DNA from: a virus
Virus record (IMG/VR): IMGVR_UViG_3300029922_000001
Span: 294,512-358,511 of that record
Strand: one strand, 5' to 3'
Length of the DNA stretch: 64,000 nt
Under the pieces are notes generated by a model. That model worked only from the letters and a program-made list of their open reading frames with translations. It was not told the DNA's origin and searched no databases. Every line of letters starts with the position of its first letter. Positions within the stretch are counted from its first letter, which is position 1. A program made the translations under genes and the position numbers. Of the stretch, positions 7,441-16,251 are shown piece by piece.

Positions 7441-8013
7441 ATGAGTAAAGTAAAGTTGGTACAAGGTAGTGTTTTGGAACAGGATTGTCAAGTCCTCGTG
7501 AATGCAGCAAATATACATATGCGCGGAGGTGGCGGTTTAGACGCAGTTTTTCATAAAACTGCTGGTCCTAATCTTTTAGTTGAACTTAAAAAAGCCGCGC
7601 CCTATAAGGTGAAGACTGGAGAGTGTATTGTTACTACCGCCTGTGATTTGCTAAGTGATGTTACTAAGTTGATTCTTCACGTAGCTGGTCCAGTTTATGA
7701 CAGTAAGGTAACTGACGACATTGAGTTGCTTTCCGCTTATTACAACGTCTTTCGATGCGCTTATCAAATGAACGTGACATCCATCGCTGTTCCTGGTATC
7801 TCTGTTGGCATCTTTGGATTCCCTATTGAAAGAGCGTCTAAGCTTGCAGTAATGGGAATGCTTTTGGCGGCACAAAACTTTGCAGATAAATGTACATTGC
7901 TTGACGAAATTCGCTTTGTTATGTTTAAAGATGAAGAATATGATGCATTTTATGCTGCTTTGGAATCTGTTCAAGGTGAAGAACTCTATGGCTTAGAAGT
8001 GGAGCTAGATTAA
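7441..8013 (+). CDS. Macro-domain protein (ADP-ribose binding or hydrolysis)
   Basis: Canonical macro signature: LVNAAN at about residues 19-24, the glycine-rich GGGGLD loop at 29-34, FHKTAGP, GECIVTTA and LILHVAGPVY, then a VPGISVGIFGFP loop. Macro domains bind ADP-ribose, and many remove it from proteins or DNA. A TATAAT seven bases before the ATG makes it leaderless. It overlaps the next gene, and a NADAR gene lies one gene further on, so the operon looks devoted to ADP-ribose removal. Confidence 0.9.
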   Translation: MSKVKLVQGSVLEQDCQVLVNAANIHMRGGGGLDAVFHKTAGPNLLVELKKAAPYKVKTGECIVTTACDLLSDVTKLILHVAGPVYDSKVTDDIELLSAYYNVFRCAYQMNVTSIAVPGISVGIFGFPIERASKLAVMGMLLAAQNFADKCTLLDEIRFVMFKDEEYDAFYAALESVQGEELYGLEVELD

Positions 8014-8420
8014 TGAATTTAATAGATCGTCGTGTTAATGATGAAAACACTCATTGGATTGCTTATGTAGTTGAGGATAATGGGTGTGATTACACCTTGG
8101 CTTGTGGACATATTGCTTATGCTCTCAAATCGGTGACGCAAGAAGAAGCGTGGGAAGAAATTTATTCCATTCTTTATCATGACCATAATGATGAAAATGA
8201 TGAAGGGGAAGGTTTGGATGAATCAAGGGAACGGAAGCTTTCTCATGTTATTCTTTTAGAGGTAACGAAGATTAAGCGCGTCCTAGAGGAAATGCGTGAT
8301 ATCCATAAAGAAAAGCAAGAAGCTATTCGTAAGGGTAAAGCTATTTTAGATGAAATCAATAAGCAACAAAATGAAATTGCTGAATTAGCTAGATTAAAAG
8401 CTAAGTATGAAGGAAAATAA
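8013..8420 (+). CDS. Hypothetical protein with C-terminal coiled coil, 135 aa
   Basis: Lies between the macro and NADAR genes and overlaps both by one base, so the three are translated together. The N-terminal half is a mixed domain with an acidic DHNDENDEGEGLDE linker. Residues about 85-135 form a Lys/Glu-rich coiled coil. No family recognised; it may bridge its neighbours. Confidence 0.65.
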   Translation: MNLIDRRVNDENTHWIAYVVEDNGCDYTLACGHIAYALKSVTQEEAWEEIYSILYHDHNDENDEGEGLDESRERKLSHVILLEVTKIKRVLEEMRDIHKEKQEAIRKGKAILDEINKQQNEIAELARLKAKYEGK

Positions 8421-8872
8421 TGATTATTCCAAGTGATGATGGTATCACACATATCAATGTGTATTCAAAGGGTAAAACTGAACTAGGAAGGTTTCTTAGT
8501 AATTTTTACCCTGTTTACATTGAAACGGAAGATGGTTGTTTTGAATCAATAGAAGGATATTGGTATTGGCTTGGAACAGATCATCCTGATAGAGATAAAT
8601 TACGTTTAATGTCAGGCTACGAAGCAAAAAGCGTTGGTAAAAATTTCCGTGTTACAGATCGTCTTTACATGGATAGTGAAGAATTTAAACGTAAAATACG
8701 CGATGCAATGACTTGGAAAATGAATAATAATCCAGAAATGCTTCGTATGCTTCAACAAAACATTTTACCTCTACAACATTATTATGTTTTTTATGGTAAA
8801 GTCATAACACCTAAAGATAATTTATGGGTATTGGAACATATTAGGGATTTAGCTTATGGGGATTTATTTTAA
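8420..8872 (+). CDS. NADAR (YbiA-like) domain protein
   Basis: The protein opens with INVYSKGKTELGRFLSNFYP, then a DGCFESIEGYWYWLG segment and a helical core with YEAKSVGKNF. This order (SK, LSNF, a DG turn, an S-x-E helix start) is that of the NADAR/YbiA family. NADAR proteins act on ADP-ribose linkages, and some reverse guanine ADP-ribosylation of DNA made by DarT1-type toxins. Adjacent to a macro domain in one operon, an anti-DarT role is a fair inference. Confidence 0.75.
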   Translation: MIIPSDDGITHINVYSKGKTELGRFLSNFYPVYIETEDGCFESIEGYWYWLGTDHPDRDKLRLMSGYEAKSVGKNFRVTDRLYMDSEEFKRKIRDAMTWKMNNNPEMLRMLQQNILPLQHYYVFYGKVITPKDNLWVLEHIRDLAYGDLF

Positions 8873-8930
8873 GACACTTAAAATTTAAATAATCAAAGGA
8901 ACTAGACTCAATTTTCATAATTAAACACTT

Positions 8931-9404
8931 ATGAAAATAATAAAATACCCAGCAAGTAAATTAGTGAACTTCATTAGTGTCCACAATGAAAAAATAGCAG
9001 TTTGGGCTGTTCGTTGTTTTGGGTCAATGTGGATGTTCTGGTTATTTTTTGTGTATGGTCTTTTGCCTTCAGTGCCAGCCATTGCTCCATATCGTGATAC
9101 ATTTTTGTACTACTCTAATTTTGTACAGCTTATTGCATTACCACTTCTTCTTGTTGGAACTCTATTAACTGGAAGATGGTCCGAAGTTCGCGCTCAGCAA
9201 GATCATGAAATGATTGTTCAAGAACTTAATTTAATGAATGAACTTATTATAGATGTTGCTGAAGTTATTACAAACGTTGCTGAAGTTACAAAAGAAGAAC
9301 ATGATTTAGGAGTTCAAAATTCCATGCTTAATGAAAAGTTAGACAAACAACAAAAAACATTAGATGAACTTATGGAAAAATTAAGATATAACTTCCCTGG
9401 TTAA
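8931..9404 (+). CDS. Two-helix membrane protein with C-terminal coiled coil
   Basis: Two transmembrane helices (about residues 25-45 and 62-82) are separated by a short loop (PSVPAIAPYRDT), followed by RAQQDHEM and a long coiled coil to the end. This layout is common in small bacterial inner-membrane proteins of unknown role. A short gap (8873-8930) with a GGAAC box precedes it, and it sits between NADAR and L7/L12 genes. Confidence 0.65.
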   Translation: MKIIKYPASKLVNFISVHNEKIAVWAVRCFGSMWMFWLFFVYGLLPSVPAIAPYRDTFLYYSNFVQLIALPLLLVGTLLTGRWSEVRAQQDHEMIVQELNLMNELIIDVAEVITNVAEVTKEEHDLGVQNSMLNEKLDKQQKTLDELMEKLRYNFPG

Positions 9405-9447
9405 CCTGTATAACCTTTATAGGCTATAATAGCCAAAGAGGTTAAAA

Positions 9448-9828
9448 ATGACGATAGATAATGTAAAAGTGAGTGCGGCTGTTGAGGCAATTAGTGGATT
9501 GTCAGCTAGTGAATTAAAGACACTAAAAGATGATTTGTATGCAAGGTTTAACATCAAAGAATATGAAGCTATGCCTGTATTTACACCTGTAACAAAGGTT
9601 GAAGAGGTTGAAGAACAGACAGAGTTTGATGTAATTCTAACTAGTGCTGGTGATTCTAAGTTGAATGTCATTAAGGTAGTTCGTGAACTTACTAGCTTGG
9701 GTCTTAAAGAATCCAAAGATTTAGTTGATAACGTGCCTAGAGCTATTAAGGAAGCGGTGTCCATTGAAACAGCAAATAAGATTAAAGAATCAATTGTTGC
9801 AGTTGGTGGAGTCGTTCTTATTAAGTAA
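9448..9828 (+). CDS. rplL: Ribosomal protein L7/L12 (bL12) homologue
   Basis: 126 residues, the normal bL12 length. The N-terminal dimerisation helix reads [20 protein letters not shown], an acidic hinge follows (about 45-58), and the C-terminal domain has [33 protein letters not shown] and AIKEAVS, the surface that binds elongation factors. bL12 is among the few ribosomal proteins known from phages. It has a TATAAT promoter with a 17-base leader carrying GAGG, so unlike many genes here it has a Shine-Dalgarno site. Confidence 0.95.
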   Translation: MTIDNVKVSAAVEAISGLSASELKTLKDDLYARFNIKEYEAMPVFTPVTKVEEVEEQTEFDVILTSAGDSKLNVIKVVRELTSLGLKESKDLVDNVPRAIKEAVSIETANKIKESIVAVGGVVLIK

Positions 9829-10029
9829 ATGTTTAGTGAGAACGAAGTCGTTTTAACCCTTATTAGCGGTAAGCTAGTTGATGCTTTAATTGTTGAAAAG
9901 AAGCATACCTATGTAGAGATGTTCGGTCAGGTAGTTTTAGATAAAAATTTCTATAAACTCCAGACCGATGTCTATAATTTCTTAATTATGCGCAAGGAAG
10001 AAGAAATTATTAAAAAACCAAAGGAATAA
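9829..10029 (+). CDS. Hypothetical protein, 66 aa
   Basis: Starts at the base after the L7/L12 stop codon and must be translated from the same message. It is a short alpha/beta protein with a charged KEEEIIKKPKE tail. No family recognised. The tight coupling suggests matched expression with L7/L12. Confidence 0.6.
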   Translation: MFSENEVVLTLISGKLVDALIVEKKHTYVEMFGQVVLDKNFYKLQTDVYNFLIMRKEEEIIKKPKE

Positions 10030-10054
10030 TTTTGTTTTTAATTAAACGAAATAT

Positions 10055-10876
10055 ATGGGGCTACTAAGAACTCTCTGTATATTAACAACGATGTTATATG
10101 CGCAATTGGCATATTCTGATTATCTCTTTTTGAATACGCCAGAAAGCGTTAGAAAACCTGGTTATCATGTGTTCTCTACTCTGGAAAAAGATAAGTCTAC
10201 ACGTATTTTCTTTCACTATTGCAATAAAACACACGCGGGTATGTATTTTATTGCAATAGTTGATATGTATGATGCCAAATTTGGTTATGCAGTTGATTAT
10301 GATCCTGGTGTAGCTGGAGCTAAAGCTGTTAATGGTTTTAACAACAGTATACAAACCGCACTTAAAGACATTAAGATATATTTACCTAAAGGTGATACTT
10401 TGTCTGGTATTATTGAAGGCAAGTCTAGGAAGACAGATTGGGTTAATTATTTCAATTATATAGATCCTAAAGTTGTTGGTTATGGTTTAAACATTACTAG
10501 TGTTAATGGATTTGCAATTAATGATCCTATAGTTACTCATGTTTTCAATATGGACACTAAAAAGGTTTATTTCGAATTTGGTAATGAAAAAATGAATTTA
10601 TTCAACGGTTCTTATGGAATCACACATAGATTTGATATCCATAATGTGAGTGATAAATCTAAAAAATATATTATAAAATTATCTCCAAGAGGCGGTAATT
10701 TGATTTTTGCATATAAAACCGTATCACAAAATGTCTTAACGCCTATTCTTTTAGCTAGACGCTGGTATGATCTAGAAACAATCACATTAAAACCTGGTGA
10801 AAATTGGTGGCTAGAAGATATCATTACAGGTGGTTTCAATTATCCTGTAGCTATTGCTGTGGTTCCTGTGCTATGA
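10055..10876 (+). CDS. Secreted protein with Sec signal peptide, 273 aa
   Basis: Residues 1-21 form a signal peptide: basic start, a hydrophobic core LCILTTMLYAQLA and a likely cleavage after YAQLAYS. The mature part is beta-rich with no cysteine network or catalytic motif that I can see. Export suggests a periplasmic or surface role, for example exclusion of other phages. This is one of three envelope-directed soluble products here, with the lipoprotein at 46737 and the signal peptidase at 42837. Confidence 0.65.
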   Translation: MGLLRTLCILTTMLYAQLAYSDYLFLNTPESVRKPGYHVFSTLEKDKSTRIFFHYCNKTHAGMYFIAIVDMYDAKFGYAVDYDPGVAGAKAVNGFNNSIQTALKDIKIYLPKGDTLSGIIEGKSRKTDWVNYFNYIDPKVVGYGLNITSVNGFAINDPIVTHVFNMDTKKVYFEFGNEKMNLFNGSYGITHRFDIHNVSDKSKKYIIKLSPRGGNLIFAYKTVSQNVLTPILLARRWYDLETITLKPGENWWLEDIITGGFNYPVAIAVVPVL

Positions 10877-10913
10877 GAAGGATTGTTGTGTTTAAACTTA
10901 TAATTTTATAATC

Positions 10914-11429
10914 ATGAATGAAAAATTAGCTTTAAAATGTTTGTTGTATGCCGCTAACGAGTTAGATGGTCCCCAATTTAAAAAAGAAGTTGACGCTATT
11001 ACTAATATTATGCAGAGAGTTGCGGCACGACCAACTCAACAAAAATTACAACAGACAAATAATGCTAAATACGGTCCAAGATTACAACAAGCAGTTAAGG
11101 ATTTTTGGCGTAAATATAAAACGCATTACCCAGCAGAAGCAGACGCTTTACAAAATGAATGTTTTATGGTGTTGCCAGTTGCATTACTTGATGTAGGAAG
11201 ACAAGCTCTAAAAGATTCTGGTGCGGATTTTAAATTCTCAGCGACAGATAAGGGTTATGAAAACTTTTTAGATCAATATTTTATTGATTATTTTAAGTTT
11301 TTTTTGAAACAGGCTGGTTTTTATAAAAATGAAAGCCAAGAAGAAGATTTTGACACTTGGCATCAAAATAATATAAACAAAACAAAAGACATTGTGCCTG
11401 GTAATTTAGATTATTCTATAGACAAGTGA
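10914..11429 (+). CDS. Hypothetical protein with LD-rich N-terminal helix motif
   Basis: The N-terminus LLYAANELDG, then EVDAITNIMQRVA, resembles the N-termini of the proteins at 27832, 29028, 32496 and 33202 (pattern A-x-x-L/F-D, then A/V-D-x-I/F-D, then a helix ending in Arg and Ala). The remainder is helical (PRLQQAVKDFWRKY). Several sharers look like virion proteins, so this may also be packaged. Function unknown. Confidence 0.6.
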   Translation: MNEKLALKCLLYAANELDGPQFKKEVDAITNIMQRVAARPTQQKLQQTNNAKYGPRLQQAVKDFWRKYKTHYPAEADALQNECFMVLPVALLDVGRQALKDSGADFKFSATDKGYENFLDQYFIDYFKFFLKQAGFYKNESQEEDFDTWHQNNINKTKDIVPGNLDYSIDK

Positions 11430-11455
11430 TCTAATATATATGCTATAATTAATTC

Positions 11456-11773
11456 ATGAGAAATCCTTGGAGGCAAGCCATTGATGAAGTCAGATCATTA
11501 TCTGACGAAGAAGCTTTACAAAGGGCTTCAGTTAATGGTAGAATCCGTGGAGTAATCAACAGTGCAGAACAAGCACGTAGTATCTTAATTAAGATGTATG
11601 GTCATGACAACATCAACTATCAGAAGAAGTTGATTAATGGTGAAGTCGAACAAATACATTATAAAATTGATCAACCTATGTTGTTTTCATCAGAAGAATT
11701 AAAAGAACCAGATTTGACTTTTGAAGAAAAGATTCAACGATGGAATTTGAATACTCAACAAGCAATAAGGTGA
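11456..11773 (+). CDS. Hypothetical protein, 105 aa
   Basis: TATAAT ends six bases before the ATG (leaderless). Helical, soluble, with a SAEQARSILIKMYG segment. It ends one base before the HNH-RNA ligase gene and is probably co-transcribed with it. No family recognised. Confidence 0.65.
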   Translation: MRNPWRQAIDEVRSLSDEEALQRASVNGRIRGVINSAEQARSILIKMYGHDNINYQKKLINGEVEQIHYKIDQPMLFSSEELKEPDLTFEEKIQRWNLNTQQAIR

Positions 11774-11774
11774 T

Positions 11775-12803
11775 ATGATGAAACTAGATAGACAAGCCTT
11801 TAATGAAGCGGTAAGGAAGCGTGACAAAGATCAATGTGTCATGTGTAAATCACCAGCAAGCGAAGTTCATCACATTATCGAACGCAAACTTTTTGTGGAT
11901 GGTGGCTATGTTATGGATAATGGTGCCACATTATGTGGTGACTGCCATCTGAAAGCTGAACAAACAATTATCAGTGCGAAACAAATTAGACTGGCTGCTG
12001 GTATTACGAATGTGGTGCTTCCTGAAGGTGTTGGTGACGATACAGATTTTGATAAATGGCTCAATCCAGTATTAACAAACAATAGAAGATTAAAAGGTCC
12101 ACTGTTTGAGACTGAACAAGTTCAAAAGGTTTTAAAGGATGCAAATCTATTGGATCTTTTTGATGATTATCTCAAATATCCAAAAACACCGCATTTGTGG
12201 TATTCTAATACTTCTAGTGATGATAAATATATTGAATCAATGAGAATTATTGAAAATGAAGAAATTGTAGTTACTGAAAAAATGGACGGAGAATCACTAA
12301 CTTGGTATTCAGATGGCTATTATCATGCACGTAGTTTAAGCGGTCGGGGAGGGGAAGATAGAAGCCTTGCCGCTGCGATAGCGAATCAAACACAGTACGA
12401 TTTACCCAAAGGTTGGCGTGTTTGCGCTGAAAACGTTGTGCGACAACATTCTATTGTTTATAAAAATTTAAACAGCTTTATATATGTTTATTCTATTTGG
12501 GATGAAAATAATAATGCTCTTTCTTGGAAAGAAACAGAAGAATGGTGTGAACTATTAGGTCTAACTACTGTTCCTGTTTTATATAAAGGTAAATATAATA
12601 AAGAATTCATTCATTCATTATACTCTCCAGTAAAAGAAAATGGAGATGAAATGGAAGGTTATGTTATTCGCGTGGCTAGATCATTTCATTTTAGTGAGTT
12701 TAGTCAGTGTATCGTAAAATGGGTTAGAAAAAATCATGTTAATAAAGACAGTAAACACTGGAGATATTCGGCAATTAAGAATAATTCATTAAGTTTTATT
12801 TAA
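11775..12803 (+). CDS. HNH nuclease-RNA ligase fusion
   Basis: Residues 12-65 form an HNH/zinc module: CVMC (21-24), VHHIIE (31-36), NGATLCGDCH (49-58). From about 100 the protein is an RNA ligase of the nucleotidyltransferase superfamily. The adenylated lysine lies in TEKMDGES (169 is K of KMDG), motif III-like RVCAENVV follows, motif IV is EGYVIRV and motif V KWVRKNH. This ligase family seals breaks in RNA such as tRNA cut by host defence nucleases. The HNH domain keeps its histidines and so may be an active nuclease. Fusion of cutting and sealing in one chain is unusual. Confidence 0.8.
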   Translation: MMKLDRQAFNEAVRKRDKDQCVMCKSPASEVHHIIERKLFVDGGYVMDNGATLCGDCHLKAEQTIISAKQIRLAAGITNVVLPEGVGDDTDFDKWLNPVLTNNRRLKGPLFETEQVQKVLKDANLLDLFDDYLKYPKTPHLWYSNTSSDDKYIESMRIIENEEIVVTEKMDGESLTWYSDGYYHARSLSGRGGEDRSLAAAIANQTQYDLPKGWRVCAENVVRQHSIVYKNLNSFIYVYSIWDENNNALSWKETEEWCELLGLTTVPVLYKGKYNKEFIHSLYSPVKENGDEMEGYVIRVARSFHFSEFSQCIVKWVRKNHVNKDSKHWRYSAIKNNSLSFI

Positions 12804-12914
12804 TAATTTCCAATCTTTTTCCCAGATGGTTATCAATTTATAACCCATATTTTTAATTTTTTGTTCTCTTGATAATGTTCTTTTATAAACATCTTCAAAT
12901 GTACCTTTTAACAT
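12789..12914 (-). pseudogene. Remnant of a Vsr-like/homing nuclease C-terminus
   Basis: On the minus strand 41 codons read TFEDVYKRTLSREQKIKNMG and then YKLITIWEKDW. This is the C-terminal end (T-x-x-R-E, G-Y-x-x-x-x-I-W-E-x-x-W) of a nuclease family with a restriction-endonuclease-like fold common in large viruses. An in-frame TAA immediately upstream removes the catalytic N-terminus, so it is a fragment. It overlaps the last 15 bases of the ligase gene. Confidence 0.55.
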
Positions 12915-13017
12915 CGGATGTTTTTATGAATTATTGTCAATCACAAAACACCGATAATGATCCTAATGATAAGCTTAAAATTCTTGCGTGGTGGACTTTT
13001 TAAGGTATACTATAGTT

Positions 13018-13539
13018 ATGACTCAGAACGATAAACTCAGTAAAGAAATTGAACAAATAGAACTTGAACTCAAAACCAAAAAAGATCAACTAGAAACAAT
13101 GAAGTTGCAGCTTCAATATGCCCCCTGGAGTTTATTGGTTGATTTTCTGATTTCAAATGGATTTATACACGAAGAACAATGGGATGTATATTCTAAAAAT
13201 TTTTCAGATCCTATTCAGTATTGTGTAGGTATTGATACAGAAGAAATGGCAGTAAGAGGTTTCTTTTACAACCTAGAAGAAGATGAAGACTTCTCTAATT
13301 CAAATGTGTATTCCGTTGAAGAACAACAGGAATTCATTGACTATCTTTGCAAACTCCAAGTGCCAGCTTCTTATGTGGTTCACATTAATTGCGATATTCT
13401 ATTTTACGCAATTAATGATAATACAGACGACATATTGCATGATATTAATGATAAACTGAAATATGGAGACGATAATCTTAGCAACACTATTTCAAAATCA
13501 ATTACTCTTGAAAAAATGCCTCAATGTTGTATAATTTAA
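13018..13539 (+). CDS. Coiled-coil hypothetical protein, 173 aa
   Basis: GGTATACT ends six bases before the ATG at 13018, preferred over upstream in-frame starts that would translate the promoter. Residues 4-40 form a coiled coil; the rest is acidic and mixed. No family recognised. It stops three bases before the next ATG. Confidence 0.65.
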   Translation: MTQNDKLSKEIEQIELELKTKKDQLETMKLQLQYAPWSLLVDFLISNGFIHEEQWDVYSKNFSDPIQYCVGIDTEEMAVRGFFYNLEEDEDFSNSNVYSVEEQQEFIDYLCKLQVPASYVVHINCDILFYAINDNTDDILHDINDKLKYGDDNLSNTISKSITLEKMPQCCII

Positions 13540-13541
13540 GC

Positions 13542-13898
13542 ATGATGACGCAAGAAGATATTGATAATATTCCCGATAAAAAGTTAGGGCAATATACTAA
13601 GTATGCCCTAACTCAATGGCTTAAAGATCACGATTTAAGCAAAACAGATCCTGGTACCGCTACTCATTTTTATGCAGGATTAATCTGGTTTGGCTGGCTT
13701 ATGAAAGATGCCGGTTCTACTGAGTTTATTGCTAATGTTAAGGGTCTAACGTATAAAGATGTAAAACAGGGTGATTTTGAAGTTATTATAAGAAAAGCAG
13801 ATTATGAGCCTATTGAAATTACTTTATGGGGTAAAATAGTTTCCCCATTCAGGCAGCTTCTCGGTAAGAAGCCAAGACAATTTAAGTTTTGGTATTAA
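13542..13898 (+). CDS. Hypothetical protein, 118 aa
   Basis: TATAAT lies inside the end of the previous gene, six bases before the ATG at 13542. It contains ATHFYAGLIWFGWLMKDAGS, a partly hydrophobic helix, and a basic C-terminus. It converges with the metallopeptidase gene and overlaps it by 17 bases. No family recognised. Confidence 0.65.
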   Translation: MMTQEDIDNIPDKKLGQYTKYALTQWLKDHDLSKTDPGTATHFYAGLIWFGWLMKDAGSTEFIANVKGLTYKDVKQGDFEVIIRKADYEPIEITLWGKIVSPFRQLLGKKPRQFKFWY

Positions 13899-14580
13899 TT
13901 ACACTTTCTGTAAAGTGTTTAAAAAGTGCTTTTTTAATTTTAATTTTATTTTCAGGATATAAATATTTATCTATTGCTTGCCAATGGTTATTTATAGAAA
14001 GAGCTTTATTTAAATCTTGATATGAAACAATTTTTACATTAGGCGGAAAATCATTAATTATATTTACAAGTTGAGCCTGTCTTTCTTGTGGATCGTTGTA
14101 ATATATTGCATCATGATAATTAGATTGATTATTTTTATTCATTGATTTAAGAGCCTTATTTATGTTTTGGACTTTTGGTAATCTATCTATGTGATTATAT
14201 TGATCTTGCATCGCATGAGATAATTCATGCGCCAAATCGGTTTTAAATAAATTGTAATTACTATTTTTTAGTATATCCATTGCCATATAAATTGTATTTG
14301 TTTCTTGATCATATTCTCCACCAACTGTGCCATTAGATATAGAGAATAATAATATTATATTTGGTGGATTTTTAAACACATTACTTTGTGTTATTATTTT
14401 ATTTATTTCTGGTGTCATTATTTCAATTAATGTTTTTAATGGTTTATCATTATCGTACCAATATTCTTGTAAAACTGCTTTTAAAATATCACTACGATAA
14501 TTACTTTCCATGTAATTTACAATTGAAACTGATAAGGAATTTACATTTTTTATTAGATTTTGAGCATGTCTATACCACAT
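13882..14580 (-). CDS. Tagged zinc metallopeptidase
   Basis: HELSH at residues 118-122 within DLAHELSHAMQDQYNH is a zincin active site (HExxH), placed after a strand TNTIYMAMD as in M48- or SprT-like peptidases. The third ligand is not obvious. The protein begins MWYRHAQN, the same N-terminal tag (W-Y-R/K-x-A) as the large ADP-ribosyltransferases and the zeta-like kinase. No -10 hexamer lies at leaderless distance, so it probably shares expression with other late or virion genes. I infer a packaged protease that acts early in infection or during maturation. Confidence 0.65.
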   Translation of the reverse strand: MWYRHAQNLIKNVNSLSVSIVNYMESNYRSDILKAVLQEYWYDNDKPLKTLIEIMTPEINKIITQSNVFKNPPNIILLFSISNGTVGGEYDQETNTIYMAMDILKNSNYNLFKTDLAHELSHAMQDQYNHIDRLPKVQNINKALKSMNKNNQSNYHDAIYYNDPQERQAQLVNIINDFPPNVKIVSYQDLNKALSINNHWQAIDKYLYPENKIKIKKALFKHFTESVINTKT

Positions 14581-14585
14581 TATAG

Positions 14586-15839
14586 TTAATATTCAGAATC
14601 TCTAAACCCAGTCCTGCGTCTTGAATTCTTACCTTTCATTTCTTTAGTGATTGAATCAACATCTTTCATCGTTTGGTTAATCATAATGTCTAATGCGTAT
14701 TTGAAACATTCAACCATATCAGGTATTTCATAGTGCTTATAAGATGCCACTGTGAATATTTCTTTTAGAGAAGCATAAGACACGTTCTTTTCTGAAAGCT
14801 TATTGATTAATACTATAATTTTCTCTGCATCTTCAAAGTCAACATTAATTTTGTAAAGATAATACTTGAAATACTTTTCAATATCGTCTTGTGTTGGTAA
14901 TCCAAAAATAAATTTTCTATCGAACCTACTAGGTCGATAAAGTAAAGCTTCGTCTATATCTTCAGGATGGTTTGTGGTACCAATAAAATAAGTATTATTG
15001 ATTTCTTGTTGACCGTCTAACATGTTTAAAAAATCAGACAAGTTTGCCTCTTGTAATAAAACGTCTAAATCCTCAAAAACAACAACGCAATGTGGTGGGT
15101 TTTTGAATGTATCAAAAATATCTGGTAGTTCAGAAGGTCCGAGTCTTCCAGTTATATATCTAAATTGATACTTACCAGTTGATGCTAAGCCTTTAAGAAT
15201 GCTAGATTTACCACAACCCGGCGATCCTATCAATAGACTGCCTCTCTTGTGTGGAATTCCTAGTTTCTCTGCAACTTCTTTACCATTTGTAAAAAAGTTA
15301 TCAATGTCTTCTAAGAATGCATCTTTAATTTCGGCAGGTAATAAAACCTCATTCAAATCCACAAAGGGAATATTATGTGGTGCCCATGATCCTTGTTCAT
15401 ATTTTAAGTGCAAATTGGTTTCATTTAAAACCTGTGCTTTGCTGAAGTAGTTGTAAATGTATTTAAGATCGTCTCTACTTTGGCAGAATACATATGCGCC
15501 CCCAGCAGTTTCTAAATTAATAGATACAAAATAATAGACTCTGTTATCAAATGACATTTTAAATACACCTTCATGAAAGAAATCGTACATTCCAAAAATT
15601 GTAAATTCAGGGTGTAATACTTCAATTTTCTCTGAAAGTAAAGATGTTAACAAATCAACTTTACCATAACCTATAGAAAGGCAAAGGTTGTGTTCTGGTG
15701 GGATTATATTGCCATGTGCAATTAACTCTCTAAGAGCCAATCCATGTTTCGTGTTTAATCCAATCAATCCGATGTCGTTTGTTTCAATTTTGATGTCATT
15801 TGGAAAGTCATCAACATGGTTATAGCTTCGGTAGAACAT
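14586..15839 (-). CDS. BCS1-like AAA+ ATPase
   Basis: Walker A GSPGCGKSS (about 205-213), Walker B CVVVFEDLD (about 251-259), sensor 1 IGTTNHPED and an arginine-finger region YRPSRFDRKF show a complete AAA+ module. The 190-residue N-terminal domain is unlike classical substrate domains. The start at 15839 is set by TATAAT six bases upstream; a Met five codons earlier would translate the promoter. A related ATPase lies at 50115. Such ATPases remodel proteins; the target is unknown. Confidence 0.8.
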   Translation of the reverse strand: MFYRSYNHVDDFPNDIKIETNDIGLIGLNTKHGLALRELIAHGNIIPPEHNLCLSIGYGKVDLLTSLLSEKIEVLHPEFTIFGMYDFFHEGVFKMSFDNRVYYFVSINLETAGGAYVFCQSRDDLKYIYNYFSKAQVLNETNLHLKYEQGSWAPHNIPFVDLNEVLLPAEIKDAFLEDIDNFFTNGKEVAEKLGIPHKRGSLLIGSPGCGKSSILKGLASTGKYQFRYITGRLGPSELPDIFDTFKNPPHCVVVFEDLDVLLQEANLSDFLNMLDGQQEINNTYFIGTTNHPEDIDEALLYRPSRFDRKFIFGLPTQDDIEKYFKYYLYKINVDFEDAEKIIVLINKLSEKNVSYASLKEIFTVASYKHYEIPDMVECFKYALDIMINQTMKDVDSITKEMKGKNSRRRTGFRDSEY

Positions 15840-15884
15840 AATTTTATTATACATTTCGTGAACTCAATGTGGTATGCTGTTTTT

Positions 15885-16229
15885 ATGATCTTAACTGATA
15901 TCGAAATTTATAGTTGTTGTATTTTTGGACAAAATTATACATTTATTGAACACTCCAAAAAGAATATTAAATTATGGAAACAACTTCTCGTTGCTTTATC
16001 TGAAAGAAATATTCGTTTTGAAATTAATTCATCTGAAGGTAATGATAAATACAATGATGACTGTTATTGTTTTCTTAATGATTATAAAACTACAATTTAT
16101 GTGTTAGATAATTACAGTATTTGCTATCCTTTGATGGATGGAGAATCATGTGATTGGGAAATCGGATCATTTAAGAAATTAATGAATTTTATTGATAATT
16201 TTAAAGATCATCCAGCTAGAAAGATTTGA
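15885..16229 (+). CDS. Hypothetical protein, 114 aa
   Basis: GGTATGCT ends six bases before the ATG at 15885, a slightly degenerate form of the leaderless promoter. The protein has a helix ERNIRFEINS and a Tyr/Asp-rich central part. It precedes the TyrRS gene, which has its own promoter. No family recognised. Confidence 0.6.
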   Translation: MILTDIEIYSCCIFGQNYTFIEHSKKNIKLWKQLLVALSERNIRFEINSSEGNDKYNDDCYCFLNDYKTTIYVLDNYSICYPLMDGESCDWEIGSFKKLMNFIDNFKDHPARKI

Positions 16230-16251
16230 TCTAAGGTATACTGTTTTCATT

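Noticed and set aside
12926-13003. Plus-strand ORF of 25 codons (MNYCQSQNTDNDPNDK).
   Set aside because: No promoter or ribosome site at its start, no homology recognised, and it lies beside a pseudogene remnant.
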